A DNA stretch of 64,000 nt, from assembly GCF_017939745.1 (NCBI RefSeq), contig NZ_JAGKQQ010000001.1:558001-622000 (forward strand). The letters run 5' to 3'. The stretch comes from Gemmata palustris (GTDB lineage: Bacteria > Planctomycetota > Planctomycetia > Gemmatales > Gemmataceae). Position 1 is the first letter of the stretch. The number at the start of each line of letters is the position of its first letter. Shown one piece after another: positions 34,709 through 42,963 of the stretch. A program made the position numbers and the translations under genes. Below the pieces are notes generated by a model. It saw nothing but the letters and a program-made list of their open reading frames with translations, did not search any database and was not told the DNA's origin.

Positions 34709-35611
34709 TCACTGCTTGAGCACCTTCAAGAACTCATCGAAGGTGGGCACAGAGGCGGCCGTATCGAACCAGTGATTCAAGAGGTCGGCGCTCTCCTGCT
34801 CACTGATGATTTTGGTGACTTCTGCGGAGGCCTTGCCCGGGAATCGTGTGTTGAGGAGTCGCACGACCAGTTGCTGCTCCTTGCGCAGTTCAGCCCGGCT
34901 GATCCATTCGTTCACAACTTGCGATTCGGTCATATCGAAATCCTCCAGTGCGCGTTTCCAAACGATACTTCGGCCGGCCAACTCCGCAAATACCAGTGCG
35001 ACAACTGCCAAGTCACCGCGCCGCACGCGATCCTTTACACCGCTCGTGGCCAACTCCTTCCATCGAGCGATAGGCGCTTCTTGGTCGGCTCCGGCCATCA
35101 GGGGAACCCAGAACAACATTCCCCACGACACCGAGCCAGCGGTTACGGCATCGAGCGCTTTCGAGGCATCGTCTTCGGCGACGTTCCAAGTTCTTGTGGT
35201 ATGTCTGGTACCCGAACCGTCCGGCAGGCGCATGTCCAGAGTATCGTCCGGGCACCGGTCCCGCGTGTAGACCAACCCAGTTGTGACCTTGTACTTACCT
35301 TTACGATCGGCGCCGTGACGCGCTCGACTTCGGAGAACCGCGACCTCTTCCAGTGTCACATCGAGTTTATCCGCATCGGGTTGTGCCTGAAACTCCAACA
35401 CCAGCAGCCACGGTGCGTCGTTGGTAGCACCGGTATCGAGGGCCGCGACTAAATCGGCAGTTCGGTCCGGTCCGCCGGGGAGGGGAATCGTCCGTGTGTC
35501 GAGCCATTCACGGAACGTAAGCGCCAGCCCGGACCCAGTGAGCAGACGGGCCGGAACTACACCGGCATCGGCTTGCGCTGCGAACCGCGCTGCTTGGTCG
35601 AAAACACCCAT
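34709..35611 (-). CDS. Putative PD-(D/E)XK nuclease, Rpn/DUF4351-like
   Basis: A 300-residue protein. The best clue is TADLVAALD followed 15 residues later by LLVLEFQAQPDADK: Asp53, Glu73 and Gln75 fit the D-(x)n-ExQ form of PD-(D/E)XK nucleases found in the Rpn/YhgA and DUF4351 groups. The C-terminal part is helical with a long charged helix (ISRAELRKEQQLVVRLLNTRF), also as in those groups. Rpn proteins cut DNA and stimulate recombination. It follows the Bax1-like gene by only 13 bp, so the two are probably co-transcribed, together with the XPB-like helicase. The nuclease call is by motif only. Confidence 0.6.
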   Translation of the reverse strand: MGVFDQAARFAAQADAGVVPARLLTGSGLALTFREWLDTRTIPLPGGPDRTADLVAALDTGATNDAPWLLVLEFQAQPDADKLDVTLEEVAVLRSRARHGADRKGKYKVTTGLVYTRDRCPDDTLDMRLPDGSGTRHTTRTWNVAEDDASKALDAVTAGSVSWGMLFWVPLMAGADQEAPIARWKELATSGVKDRVRRGDLAVVALVFAELAGRSIVWKRALEDFDMTESQVVNEWISRAELRKEQQLVVRLLNTRFPGKASAEVTKIISEQESADLLNHWFDTAASVPTFDEFLKVLKQ

Positions 35612-35624
35612 TTCGTGTCCTCAG

Positions 35625-36845
35625 CTACACCCCCGCGACCAGTGCCGCAATTCGGGCCACTTCTTCCGGGAGCGGGGTGCGCTTGTAGCGGTACACGCCG
35701 TTGCCGAACGCCACTTCGGACTCTTCGTCCGCACGCATTTGTTCGGAGACGCATAGCACGAACTTGCCTGGCACGCCCTTCGCCAAGTTCTTGTAGTGCG
35801 TTTCGATGTCGCCCTTGCGCCAGAAGCCGAATATCTCCACGAAGACCTCTTTCCCGGTCTTGACGTGCGTCAATTTGAAGTCCGGCACCCATGTGCTGGT
35901 CGGTAGCAGAATCGGGTGCGGGTCGGTGTCCAGAATCCAGCCCTTGACCTTGGTTGCGAAGGTGTCCCCGAACATCTGGAGTTCGGGCGGGGTGTACACG
36001 CCGAAGTCCGCGGTGTGTGATTTCAGCCCGTCCAGGCCCGAAAGCTGGAACGTCTTCTCCTTGCGCTCCGCGCCCCAACGGATGTTCGCACGCAGGTCGA
36101 ACGCCTTGCAGTGCAAGAGTGTCGGCAGGAACATCGCGAGCTGCAACCCGTACTTGTTCGTGGACGAGAACAATGAGAGCGGGCCGTCGAGCGTGAGTTT
36201 GTAGCTGTTTCCCGGCGTCTCCTGAATCGTGCAGATGAGCCGGTGGAACTTCACCGCGCGGAACAGTTGGCGGAAGCGCGCGGGGGTTTCGGCGTAGACT
36301 CGCAGTTCCATCAGGGTGCAACGCAGCAGAATCGACTGCGCGAGCGCCACGTTGTAGCGGTTGAGGAGCTGTTCCGCGGTGATGTCTTCAAACGAGATGA
36401 CGCGCTGCTCGTCCTTGAGGTCCGCGAACAGGCTGCGGTCGATGTCTTCCGGGGCGATTGTGAGTGACAGTTGCTCTGCGACTTCCTTCATGACCCCCGC
36501 GCGGTCGAACGGGCGCATCGCGTTCGCGGCTTCGGCGCGCGCAGCGGCCGCGGCTTTGAAGACAGCTTCGCGCAACTGGTCGGGTGGGTGGTCGGCTGAA
36601 ACCTCGAACTCGCACCGGTCTTCGAGTAACTTCGCGAGCCCGGCCGGGAGCAGCCCGCGCGGGCCTTCCGGTATCAGGTCGGTGAATTCATCTTCGATCT
36701 CGCCGCGCGTTCGGCCCGGCGAGCCCCGGTACGCGAACAACAGTTGTTCCGCGAGCGCGAGAAGGCTCTCGTCGCCCGGTTCGACGTACAGCGGAACGAG
36801 CCGGTTCTTCGCGTGCCGCACGCGAACCATCTTGCCTGTTAGCAT
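35625..36845 (-). CDS. DUF790 family protein, Bax1-like nuclease
   Basis: A 406-residue protein of the DUF790 group. Its archaeal member Bax1 binds the XPB helicase and is an endonuclease. N-terminal SDLR-like helices, the LFADLKDEQRVI...LLNRYNVALAQSILL segment (140-175) and the RAVKFHRL stretch are characteristic. The nuclease core shows Pro321-Asp322 (WVPDFKLTH) and Glu337 (FVEIFGFW), a PD-(D/E)XK arrangement. It lies just downstream of an XPB-type helicase, the pairing known from archaea and some bacteria. The likely role is incision during nucleotide excision repair. ATG 36845 is used (MLTGKMVRVRHAKN). The gap to the helicase gene is 100 bp and holds a 29-bp inverted repeat. Confidence 0.88.
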   Translation of the reverse strand: MLTGKMVRVRHAKNRLVPLYVEPGDESLLALAEQLLFAYRGSPGRTRGEIEDEFTDLIPEGPRGLLPAGLAKLLEDRCEFEVSADHPPDQLREAVFKAAAAARAEAANAMRPFDRAGVMKEVAEQLSLTIAPEDIDRSLFADLKDEQRVISFEDITAEQLLNRYNVALAQSILLRCTLMELRVYAETPARFRQLFRAVKFHRLICTIQETPGNSYKLTLDGPLSLFSSTNKYGLQLAMFLPTLLHCKAFDLRANIRWGAERKEKTFQLSGLDGLKSHTADFGVYTPPELQMFGDTFATKVKGWILDTDPHPILLPTSTWVPDFKLTHVKTGKEVFVEIFGFWRKGDIETHYKNLAKGVPGKFVLCVSEQMRADEESEVAFGNGVYRYKRTPLPEEVARIAALVAGV

Positions 36846-36857
36846 GGTATCTTTCCG

Positions 36858-36941
36858 GGCGAACGGTCGGTGTGAGCCGGCCGGTGAGATTTACGGCGAC
36901 TGTTAGGATCCCCACCGACCGGCTCACACCGGCCGTTCGCC
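36858..36941. repeat. 29-bp inverted repeat between helicase and Bax1-like genes
   Basis: The arm at 36858-36886 (GGCGAACGGTCGGTGTGAGC then CGGCCGGTG) matches the complement of 36913-36941 at 27 of 29 positions. The two mismatches swap C and T and would form one G-U pair in the RNA of either strand. It could form a stable hairpin within the operon transcript. A short dyad of similar sequence (CGGTCGGCACGAGCCGACCG) is at 17938-17957. Confidence 0.75.
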
Positions 36942-36945
36942 AAGT

Positions 36946-38331
36946 TCATTGGAACGCGCGGTGTTGTCGGCGGCGGTCGCTGACGAACTCTTCTGCGGTG
37001 TTGCGGGCGATCACTTCGTACAGAATCGCCTGTTTGTCGCCGTATTTGCGGAGGATGCGCCCGAGGCGCTGGACGTTTTCCGTTGCGCTACCAGTACCCG
37101 AAAGCACAATCCCCACGCCCGCGGCCGGCACGTCGACGCCCTCGTTGAGCACCTGGCACGTTACGACCGCGTTGAACGCTCCCGAGTGGAAGTTGCTGAG
37201 AATCGCCTTGCGTTCCTTCGGCTTGGTCTGGTTCGTCATCGCGGGGATGAGGTACCGGCGCGCGATCTCGTACACAGTGGCGTTGTCCGCGGTGAAGATC
37301 AGCACGCGGTCGTTCGCGTGGCGCACGAGGAGCTCTTCGAGGAGCTTGAACTTTCCGCTCGCGGCTTGCACGATGCGCTTCTGCTCGCGGTAGGCGCGGA
37401 GCGCCTTCCAGCCGTCGGGCGTCTTGCTGGCTTCAAAGAGGAACCGCCGGAACCCGTCCGGTCCGCTCATGCTGATGCCGCGCTCGGCCGTGAAATTCTT
37501 GTACTCCTCGCGACAGTTGCGGTACGTCTCCTCTTCTTCCTGCGTGAGGTTGACGAAGACCTGTCGCGTCTCGTAGGGGGCGAGGAATTCGCCCGCCACG
37601 TCCGTGATGTCGAGCCGGTACGAGATCGGGCCGATCAGTTGCGGGAACATCTGTTCGCCGCCGTCCGCGCGTTCGGGGGTGGCCGTCAGGCCCAGGCGGA
37701 ACGGGGCGAGGCTCGCGTTCGCGGCTTGGGAGTACGATTCGCCGGGCAAGTGGTGGCACTCGTCGAAGATGATGAGGCCGTACTTGTTCGACCACTTCTC
37801 CAGGTGGATGTAGGCCGAGTCGTAAGTGGTGACGGTGAGCGGTTGGAAGTTGTGCTCGTTCCCGCCCACCATGCCGACGGGTACGCCGAACGACTGTTCG
37901 AGTTCGCGCGCCCACTGCACCATCAGGTCGATCTTCGGCGTGACGACGATCGTGGGCCGGCTCACCTTCTCGATGCACAGGAACGCTACGAACGTTTTGC
38001 CGGTGCCGGTCGGCATCACGACCACCCCGCGGCGCCCGCCCTTCATCCAGGCGTTCAGGGCGTTCAGTTGGTACTCGCGTGCGGTGCGCTCCGCGTTCAA
38101 CTTCCAACCGGCCGGTTCGTTTTGCCAGCCGCGCGCGGTGTCTTCGTAGGGGATCTTCTCGCGGACGAGGTGTTCCACGATGGAGCGGTAGTGCCGACCC
38201 TGGGCGCGGTGGGCGGTGGTGCGCGGGTCGAACACCACGCCGGGCAGCGTGTTGAAGACGAACCCGGGCGGGCCGCCCGTCACCGTTACGGTGCCGCGAT
38301 CGTAACTCAGCGCAACCGGTGTATCGCTCAT
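36946..38331 (-). CDS. XPB-type DEAH helicase
   Basis: A 461-residue superfamily-2 helicase close in length to archaeal XPB. Walker A is PTGTGKT (107-113), Walker B is DECHH (190-194), motif III LTATPE (215-220), motif VI QRLGRILRK near 420. Residues 1-75 look like the short damage-recognition domain. The RED motif that follows LTATP in XPB proteins reads R-A-D here (221-223), so the Glu is changed; in XPB it helps open DNA. It heads a minus-strand set with a Bax1-like nuclease and a second nuclease-like gene. The start ATG 38331 lies 126 bp from the divergent sigma-factor gene. Confidence 0.93.
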   Translation of the reverse strand: MSDTPVALSYDRGTVTVTGGPPGFVFNTLPGVVFDPRTTAHRAQGRHYRSIVEHLVREKIPYEDTARGWQNEPAGWKLNAERTAREYQLNALNAWMKGGRRGVVVMPTGTGKTFVAFLCIEKVSRPTIVVTPKIDLMVQWARELEQSFGVPVGMVGGNEHNFQPLTVTTYDSAYIHLEKWSNKYGLIIFDECHHLPGESYSQAANASLAPFRLGLTATPERADGGEQMFPQLIGPISYRLDITDVAGEFLAPYETRQVFVNLTQEEEETYRNCREEYKNFTAERGISMSGPDGFRRFLFEASKTPDGWKALRAYREQKRIVQAASGKFKLLEELLVRHANDRVLIFTADNATVYEIARRYLIPAMTNQTKPKERKAILSNFHSGAFNAVVTCQVLNEGVDVPAAGVGIVLSGTGSATENVQRLGRILRKYGDKQAILYEVIARNTAEEFVSDRRRQHRAFQ

Positions 38332-38456
38332 ACCCCGGATTATGACGCGATCCGCTGCGGTTGCCTAGCGCAGCCGGGTATCATCGACCGACTTCCCGCA
38401 AATTTCGCGCGACGCGCGCGGGCTGCGCGGGGAGTACAAGGGGGGAAGGGGACCAG

Positions 38457-40511
38457 ATGAACGCGACCCGGCCGGCGGAAATCTTGCGGCAGTTGGAGCA
38501 GCCCGGCGCGACCGATGCCGAGTTACTCGCGCACTTTGCCACTACGAAAGATGCCGCCGCGTTCGAGTTACTGGTGCGCCGACACGGGGCACTGGTACTG
38601 GGCGTGTGCCGCCGCGTGACGAGGAACGCGCAGGACGCCGAGGACGCATTCCAGGCCACGTTCCTCGTGCTAGCACAGAAAGCTCATTCTCTCCGAAATG
38701 CTGCATTACTCGGGAACTGGTTGTACGGCGTCGCGTTCCGGGTCGCGTGGCGGGCGCGCCGGTCGGCGGCTCGGAGAAGTACGCGGGAGGTCACGATGTC
38801 GAACCTGCCCGACTACCCCGCGCCCGCTCAGTTAGGTGCAATGCCGGAACTGGCTCCGATTCTGGACGAGGAACTCGCCGCGCTCGCAGAGTGCTACCGC
38901 GAAGCGATTGTGCTGTGCGACCTGCGCGGCGCATCACGCGAAGAAGCTGCAACCGCGCTGGGGATTCCCGAAGGCACGCTGTCGAGCCGACTCGCCAACG
39001 GGCGCAAGAAACTCGCGGCGCGGCTCACGAAACGCGGAATCGCACTCTCGGTCGCGATCTTGCCTGTGGCCGTTTCCGAAATGCAGGCCGCAACGGTACT
39101 TCCGAACGAACTGCTTACGAAAACGTGCGGGTTGATTGCTGATTACTCGGTCGGCGGCGCTGTTCGTGGTCCGCTCGCCAAACTCGCAAAGGGGGGATTG
39201 ACCGTGCGCCAGACGCTTGTGTTCGGGTTAGTGACGGTCGCCGTAGTTACGGGAGCCGTGTTTGCCGCGCGGCCGGGTGATGCGCCACCGGATGCACCGC
39301 CGAAACCGCCGGTTGTCGCGGAGAAGCCTGAACCCGTGCCTCAACCGAAAGTGGAGCCGAAGCTCAACGATAACGCGTTCACCACCGAGCCGAAAATGCA
39401 GCGTTCATTTGATCTGTACGTCAGCGACCCTACTTTGCCCATGTGGAACGTGACTGGCACGCACCTCGCCGTCAGCGGTTCAGAATCTGTGGGACCGGCC
39501 GAAGCCAAGAAGACAAGGGCGATCGTGTGGTTGTTGGGCGTCTCTCCCAATGCCAAGCGCATGGACGCGGACCCCAGCGCAGCCGCGAACCTTATCGCTG
39601 TCGCGCCCGATGGTACGGGGGTTGTCACTGATCTCCGCGAGTACAACCTTATCAGCGGGCACCACAGCCTGGACTTTTGGGGGGCGCGTCCGCCAGGGGG
39701 CTTTGTTGGCGTTTCAGCAATGCGTCCGGCGGATCTGGTTACCAAGCGCACCGTTGAATTAGACCCAAAGGAAACACACGGTTACGCTTTCGCTTCCGAC
39801 TGGAAGACGTACCGTACCGTCGCCTATCACCGTGATATCGCTGGTTCAATCACGAAACTCGAGGTCGTAGAGGCGGACGCCACGACCGGCAAGTTGGGTA
39901 AGTCGTTTCTGAAATTCGATCCAGTTAAGTACACACTCTCACCGAACGGGACACGTCTCGCCGTTTTCGACGAGGGTGAGACGAAAGTGACGATATTCGA
40001 TGTGGATCGTGGGGTGAAAATTTCTGATTATCCACTCCCGACCGATAAGTCTAAAAGGGTGAGACCGGGACCGGGTTATAATCGATCACACATCGTTTTT
40101 TCCCAAGACGGTAAGCGGCTACTTGTGTCATGGGGTATAGGTCGCTCAAAAGTATTAGAAACAGACACGGGTAAGGCACTGCCCGACCTCGAAGGGGCTG
40201 CGACGGGAGACCTACTTTCTGGGATGTCCACCTTTACGGGTGATGGTCGGTTACTGGCCGCCGTGTGCCAAACTTACAAAGCCACTACTCGGCAAGCCGA
40301 CGACAGGAGGAACTCGGAAGATTGGGTTCCAGGCATGGTTGTTCTCGTCGTCTGGGACACGCAGACGGGCAAGGCGCTAAAGACTTGGCCCGCATCCAAG
40401 GCGAAACTAGCATTTTGCCCGACCAAACCACTACTCGCGATCCTTGAACCGCACGGTTCGGAAACCCGTGTCGGGTTCTGGGATTTCACCGCGGAGGAGG
40501 GGAAGAAGTAG
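38457..40511 (+). CDS. ECF sigma factor fused to a membrane helix and beta-propeller-like domain
   Basis: A 684-residue protein. Sigma region 2 is at about 24-105 (AFELLVRRHGALVLGVCRRV, then DAEDAFQATFLVLAQKA) and region 4 at about 140-195 (YREAIVLCDLRGASREEAA, then GIPEGTLSSRLANGRKKLA). A membrane helix follows at 252-271 (QTLVFGLVTVAVVTGAVFAA), a Pro-rich linker, and about 370 residues with WD40-like strands (for example HYP-like TVWDV-type ends, LVVWDTQTGKALKTWP). If the helix crosses the membrane, the propeller is periplasmic and could sense a signal for the cytoplasmic sigma domain. Similar fusions are known in Gemmata. ATG 38457 follows AAGGGG. No anti-sigma gene is adjacent. Confidence 0.92.
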   Translation: MNATRPAEILRQLEQPGATDAELLAHFATTKDAAAFELLVRRHGALVLGVCRRVTRNAQDAEDAFQATFLVLAQKAHSLRNAALLGNWLYGVAFRVAWRARRSAARRSTREVTMSNLPDYPAPAQLGAMPELAPILDEELAALAECYREAIVLCDLRGASREEAATALGIPEGTLSSRLANGRKKLAARLTKRGIALSVAILPVAVSEMQAATVLPNELLTKTCGLIADYSVGGAVRGPLAKLAKGGLTVRQTLVFGLVTVAVVTGAVFAARPGDAPPDAPPKPPVVAEKPEPVPQPKVEPKLNDNAFTTEPKMQRSFDLYVSDPTLPMWNVTGTHLAVSGSESVGPAEAKKTRAIVWLLGVSPNAKRMDADPSAAANLIAVAPDGTGVVTDLREYNLISGHHSLDFWGARPPGGFVGVSAMRPADLVTKRTVELDPKETHGYAFASDWKTYRTVAYHRDIAGSITKLEVVEADATTGKLGKSFLKFDPVKYTLSPNGTRLAVFDEGETKVTIFDVDRGVKISDYPLPTDKSKRVRPGPGYNRSHIVFSQDGKRLLVSWGIGRSKVLETDTGKALPDLEGAATGDLLSGMSTFTGDGRLLAAVCQTYKATTRQADDRRNSEDWVPGMVVLVVWDTQTGKALKTWPASKAKLAFCPTKPLLAILEPHGSETRVGFWDFTAEEGKK

Positions 40512-40576
40512 CTCCGCGCTTGACTCCTTCGTCTCCGGGTGCGACGGTAAGAGCACTTCGCACTCGGAGCTTCATC

Positions 40577-40981
40577 ATGTCCGCGCTCACTCTTCACGCC
40601 AACACCGCGGCCGATCTGATGAGCGCTGCGCCAGTCTCGCTAGTTGACACCGCGACCGTTGCAGAAGCATCCGCGTTCCTCACCGAGCGCGGGTTCGGCG
40701 CCGCGGTGGTGATTAACCCCGGTGGGCACCCGGTCGGCGTGGTCACGAAGACGGACATTCTCCTCCACGCGCGTCACGCGGGCGGCACCAGCCCGACCGA
40801 CACGACCCCGGTGACCGAGGTGATGACCCCCGCGGTGTACACGATCCGCGTGGAAGCGCCAGCCCGGTCGGTGATCGAACAGCTACTCGAACTCGGTATC
40901 CACCACCTGTTCGTGGTGGACCCGAGTGGCGTCGTGGTCGGCGTGATTAGCCCCGTGGACGTGCTGAAAAAGTTACGGTGA
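40577..40981 (+). CDS. Two-CBS-domain protein
   Basis: A 134-residue protein made of two CBS domains: residues about 10-65 (ADLMSAAPVSLVDTATVAEA, GHPVGVVTKTDIL) and 80-134 (TEVMTPAVYTIRVEAPARSV, GVVVGVISPVDVL). CBS pairs bind adenine nucleotides and regulate enzymes or channels; a free-standing pair is common in bacteria. ATG 40577 has GGAG eight bases upstream. It follows the sigma-factor stop by 65 bp on the same strand. The partner is not evident. Confidence 0.92.
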   Translation: MSALTLHANTAADLMSAAPVSLVDTATVAEASAFLTERGFGAAVVINPGGHPVGVVTKTDILLHARHAGGTSPTDTTPVTEVMTPAVYTIRVEAPARSVIEQLLELGIHHLFVVDPSGVVVGVISPVDVLKKLR

Positions 40982-41020
40982 AGCTCCCGTTCGGCTTTGC
41001 CCCCGAGGTGCTCGATCGGG

Positions 41021-41203
41021 TTACTTCGGCTTCGGAATGTACGAGAGCAGGTAGAACGCCAGCGCGCAACAGATGACGCCCAAAAACATGATGAGCCACG
41101 CCTGAAACACCCAGGCGTAAACGCGACGGTACGGCGGGGCCGGTTCTGGTGCGCCGGTCGGTATGGCAGAAGCGGACGTTTGTGGTTTCGTGGCCTGTGA
41201 CAT
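41021..41203 (-). CDS. Small single-pass membrane protein
   Basis: A 60-residue protein with one membrane helix (VFQAWLIMFLGVICCALAFYLL) between a Pro/Ala-rich N-terminus and a short KPK tail. AGGAG lies six bases before ATG 41203, which is a strong sign that it is translated. The size and shape recall cytochrome-oxidase-associated small proteins, but nothing else supports that. It is convergent with the CBS gene. Confidence 0.75.
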   Translation of the reverse strand: MSQATKPQTSASAIPTGAPEPAPPYRRVYAWVFQAWLIMFLGVICCALAFYLLSYIPKPK

Positions 41204-41445
41204 CGTTCTCTCCTCGCGTCGGCGAACCCGTTCATCATCGACTTTTTAACGCCGCTCTTCCAGTCGGTGTTGGTGAGTGTCGCGCGGTTCGGACCCAAAG
41301 GTCCGAATTGTCGGCCCAGACGGGACGTTCGGGCGCTACAAAAAGAACAATGGGTGTGATCGGCCCGATTCGGGACCGACAGTGCCCGAATCGGAGTGCA
41401 ATTGGACCCGGTTGCGCGGGTCGCGGCAGTTCCCCTTGCACGCAA

Positions 41446-41640
41446 CTACCGCTCGGTGATTACGCGCAGGTTGAGCGTGTGAAGCGTTTCCTGCCCGGTC
41501 TTGTCCGAAATGGTCAGGATCACCGACACGGAGGAGGCGGAGAAGTCTTTGGGAACGTCCCAAGTGACGCCCCACCAACCAACTTCATTCGCACCCCCGA
41601 ACCGATCCGCACGTCGAATTGCAGGAGCGAGTGCGTCACA
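41446..41640 (-). pseudogene. Possible 3' coding remnant (unrecognised)
   Basis: Directly downstream of the DUF1552 gene the minus strand, in another frame, reads NEVGWWGVTWDVPKDFSASS then VSVILTISDKTGQETLHTLN and ends LRVITER-stop at 41446. The composition and strand-like pattern (alternating hydrophobic) look like a real protein C-terminus, but no start codon with enough upstream sequence exists. I do not recognise the family. It may be the leftover of a gene removed by rearrangement. Confidence 0.35.
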
Positions 41641-42907
41641 CCCCGGAAAGTGCCCCGGTGCTGCTGCCGAACTTATCGATCTCGAGCCCCATTTGGTGGA
41701 GCACGCGGACGAACAGGTTCGACAGGGGCTCGTTGTTCTTGCGGTCGAACGCGAGGTGGCCCGCGTGCTTGAACCCGCCGCCCGCCAGAATAATCGGCAG
41801 GTTGTCGCTGGTGTGAGCGGACGCGTTGCCGAGGTTGCTCGCGTGGACGATCACGGTCTGGTCGAGGAGCGACGAGCCGCCCTCTTCCGTCTCGTGCATT
41901 TTGCCGAGGAACTCACCAAAGAGCTTCATCTCCGCTTCCTCGATCGTCGCGAGTTGCTTGATTTTTGAATCGTCCTGCCCGTGGTGCGAGGCGTCGTGGT
42001 GCGAGACCGCGACGCCCGGTAGGTCGATGCGTTCGTTGTGGGACCAGAGAAACAAGGATACGGCGCGCGTGGAATCGGTCTGGAGCGCCAGGTGTACGAG
42101 ATCGAACCACTGCCGCTCGCGCGCCAGCATCTTGTTGTCGGTGGTGTGGTCATCGGTAACCGGTTTGGCGCTCACTTTGGGCTTGGGCGTCTTGACCCAC
42201 GCCTGGTCCTGTTGAAGGCGCTGTTCGGCCTCCCGGATGGACGTGAGCATGAGGTCGAGGCGCTGGCGGTCGGTCGGGCCGAGGGTCTTCGCGAGCGCGT
42301 TGGCCTGCTCGCGCACGCCGTCGAGGATGCTCTGCCCGCTCTTGATGCGCTCGATCTCGCGCGCGACTTCTGCGGGCGTACCGTTAATGAACAACTGCTT
42401 GAAGGCTTGTGTGGCCCGGTCCTCGGACGGCAGTTTCACGCCCTTGCGGTTCCACGACAGGTCGCCGCCACCGAGTTGCAGGGACGCGAACCGCGTCTCG
42501 CCCCCGAGTCGCCCCGCGACCTCCTGATCGAGCGAAATCGTGTTCCGTAAGTCGCCCTGGCGCATCCCCTCTGGGGCCACGCCGGTGAACAGCGCGGCCC
42601 CGGTTCCGTGACCGCCGGGGTACCCGCGGTGCGACATCCCGGAGAACACGGTGAAGCGGTCGCGGTGGTCCTGGAGCGGTTTCAGGTACCGCGTCGGCTC
42701 GTAGTCCTTCCCGGCCTTCTGAGGGAACAGGAACGGCGCGTGGAACCCGAGCCCGCGCCCGATGAGGAGCACGCGCTTCGCTCGCATGGCGGCCACTTTT
42801 TGCTCCGCGCCGCGCCCGATCGGGAGCATCGCGTCGAGCAGCGGGAGCCCGATCGCGGTGCCCGCGGCGCGGAGAACGGTGCGGCGGTTCAGCGGTGCGA
42901 GTGGCAT
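41636..42907 (-). CDS. DUF1552 family protein with Tat signal
   Basis: A 423-residue exported protein. The start carries a twin-arginine-like signal (LNRRTVLRAAGTAIGLPLLD). The body is the DUF1552 pattern: VLLIGRGLGFHAPFLFP, GMSHRGYPGGHGTGAALFTG, LWSHNERIDLPGVAVSHHDASHHG and the closing VRVLHQMGLEIDKFGSSTG. It belongs to the alkaline-phosphatase-like group but its activity is unknown. It lies 56 bp downstream of a DUF1592 cytochrome gene, the pairing seen over and over in planctomycetes, so both act in one exported system, possibly in carbohydrate or other polymer oxidation. Confidence 0.93.
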   Translation of the reverse strand: MPLAPLNRRTVLRAAGTAIGLPLLDAMLPIGRGAEQKVAAMRAKRVLLIGRGLGFHAPFLFPQKAGKDYEPTRYLKPLQDHRDRFTVFSGMSHRGYPGGHGTGAALFTGVAPEGMRQGDLRNTISLDQEVAGRLGGETRFASLQLGGGDLSWNRKGVKLPSEDRATQAFKQLFINGTPAEVAREIERIKSGQSILDGVREQANALAKTLGPTDRQRLDLMLTSIREAEQRLQQDQAWVKTPKPKVSAKPVTDDHTTDNKMLARERQWFDLVHLALQTDSTRAVSLFLWSHNERIDLPGVAVSHHDASHHGQDDSKIKQLATIEEAEMKLFGEFLGKMHETEEGGSSLLDQTVIVHASNLGNASAHTSDNLPIILAGGGFKHAGHLAFDRKNNEPLSNLFVRVLHQMGLEIDKFGSSTGALSGV

Positions 42908-42963
42908 TGTCGGTTCTGGGGTTCGGGGTTGGTGCCGCGCGGCGGGGGCGCACGCGGCCGGTT

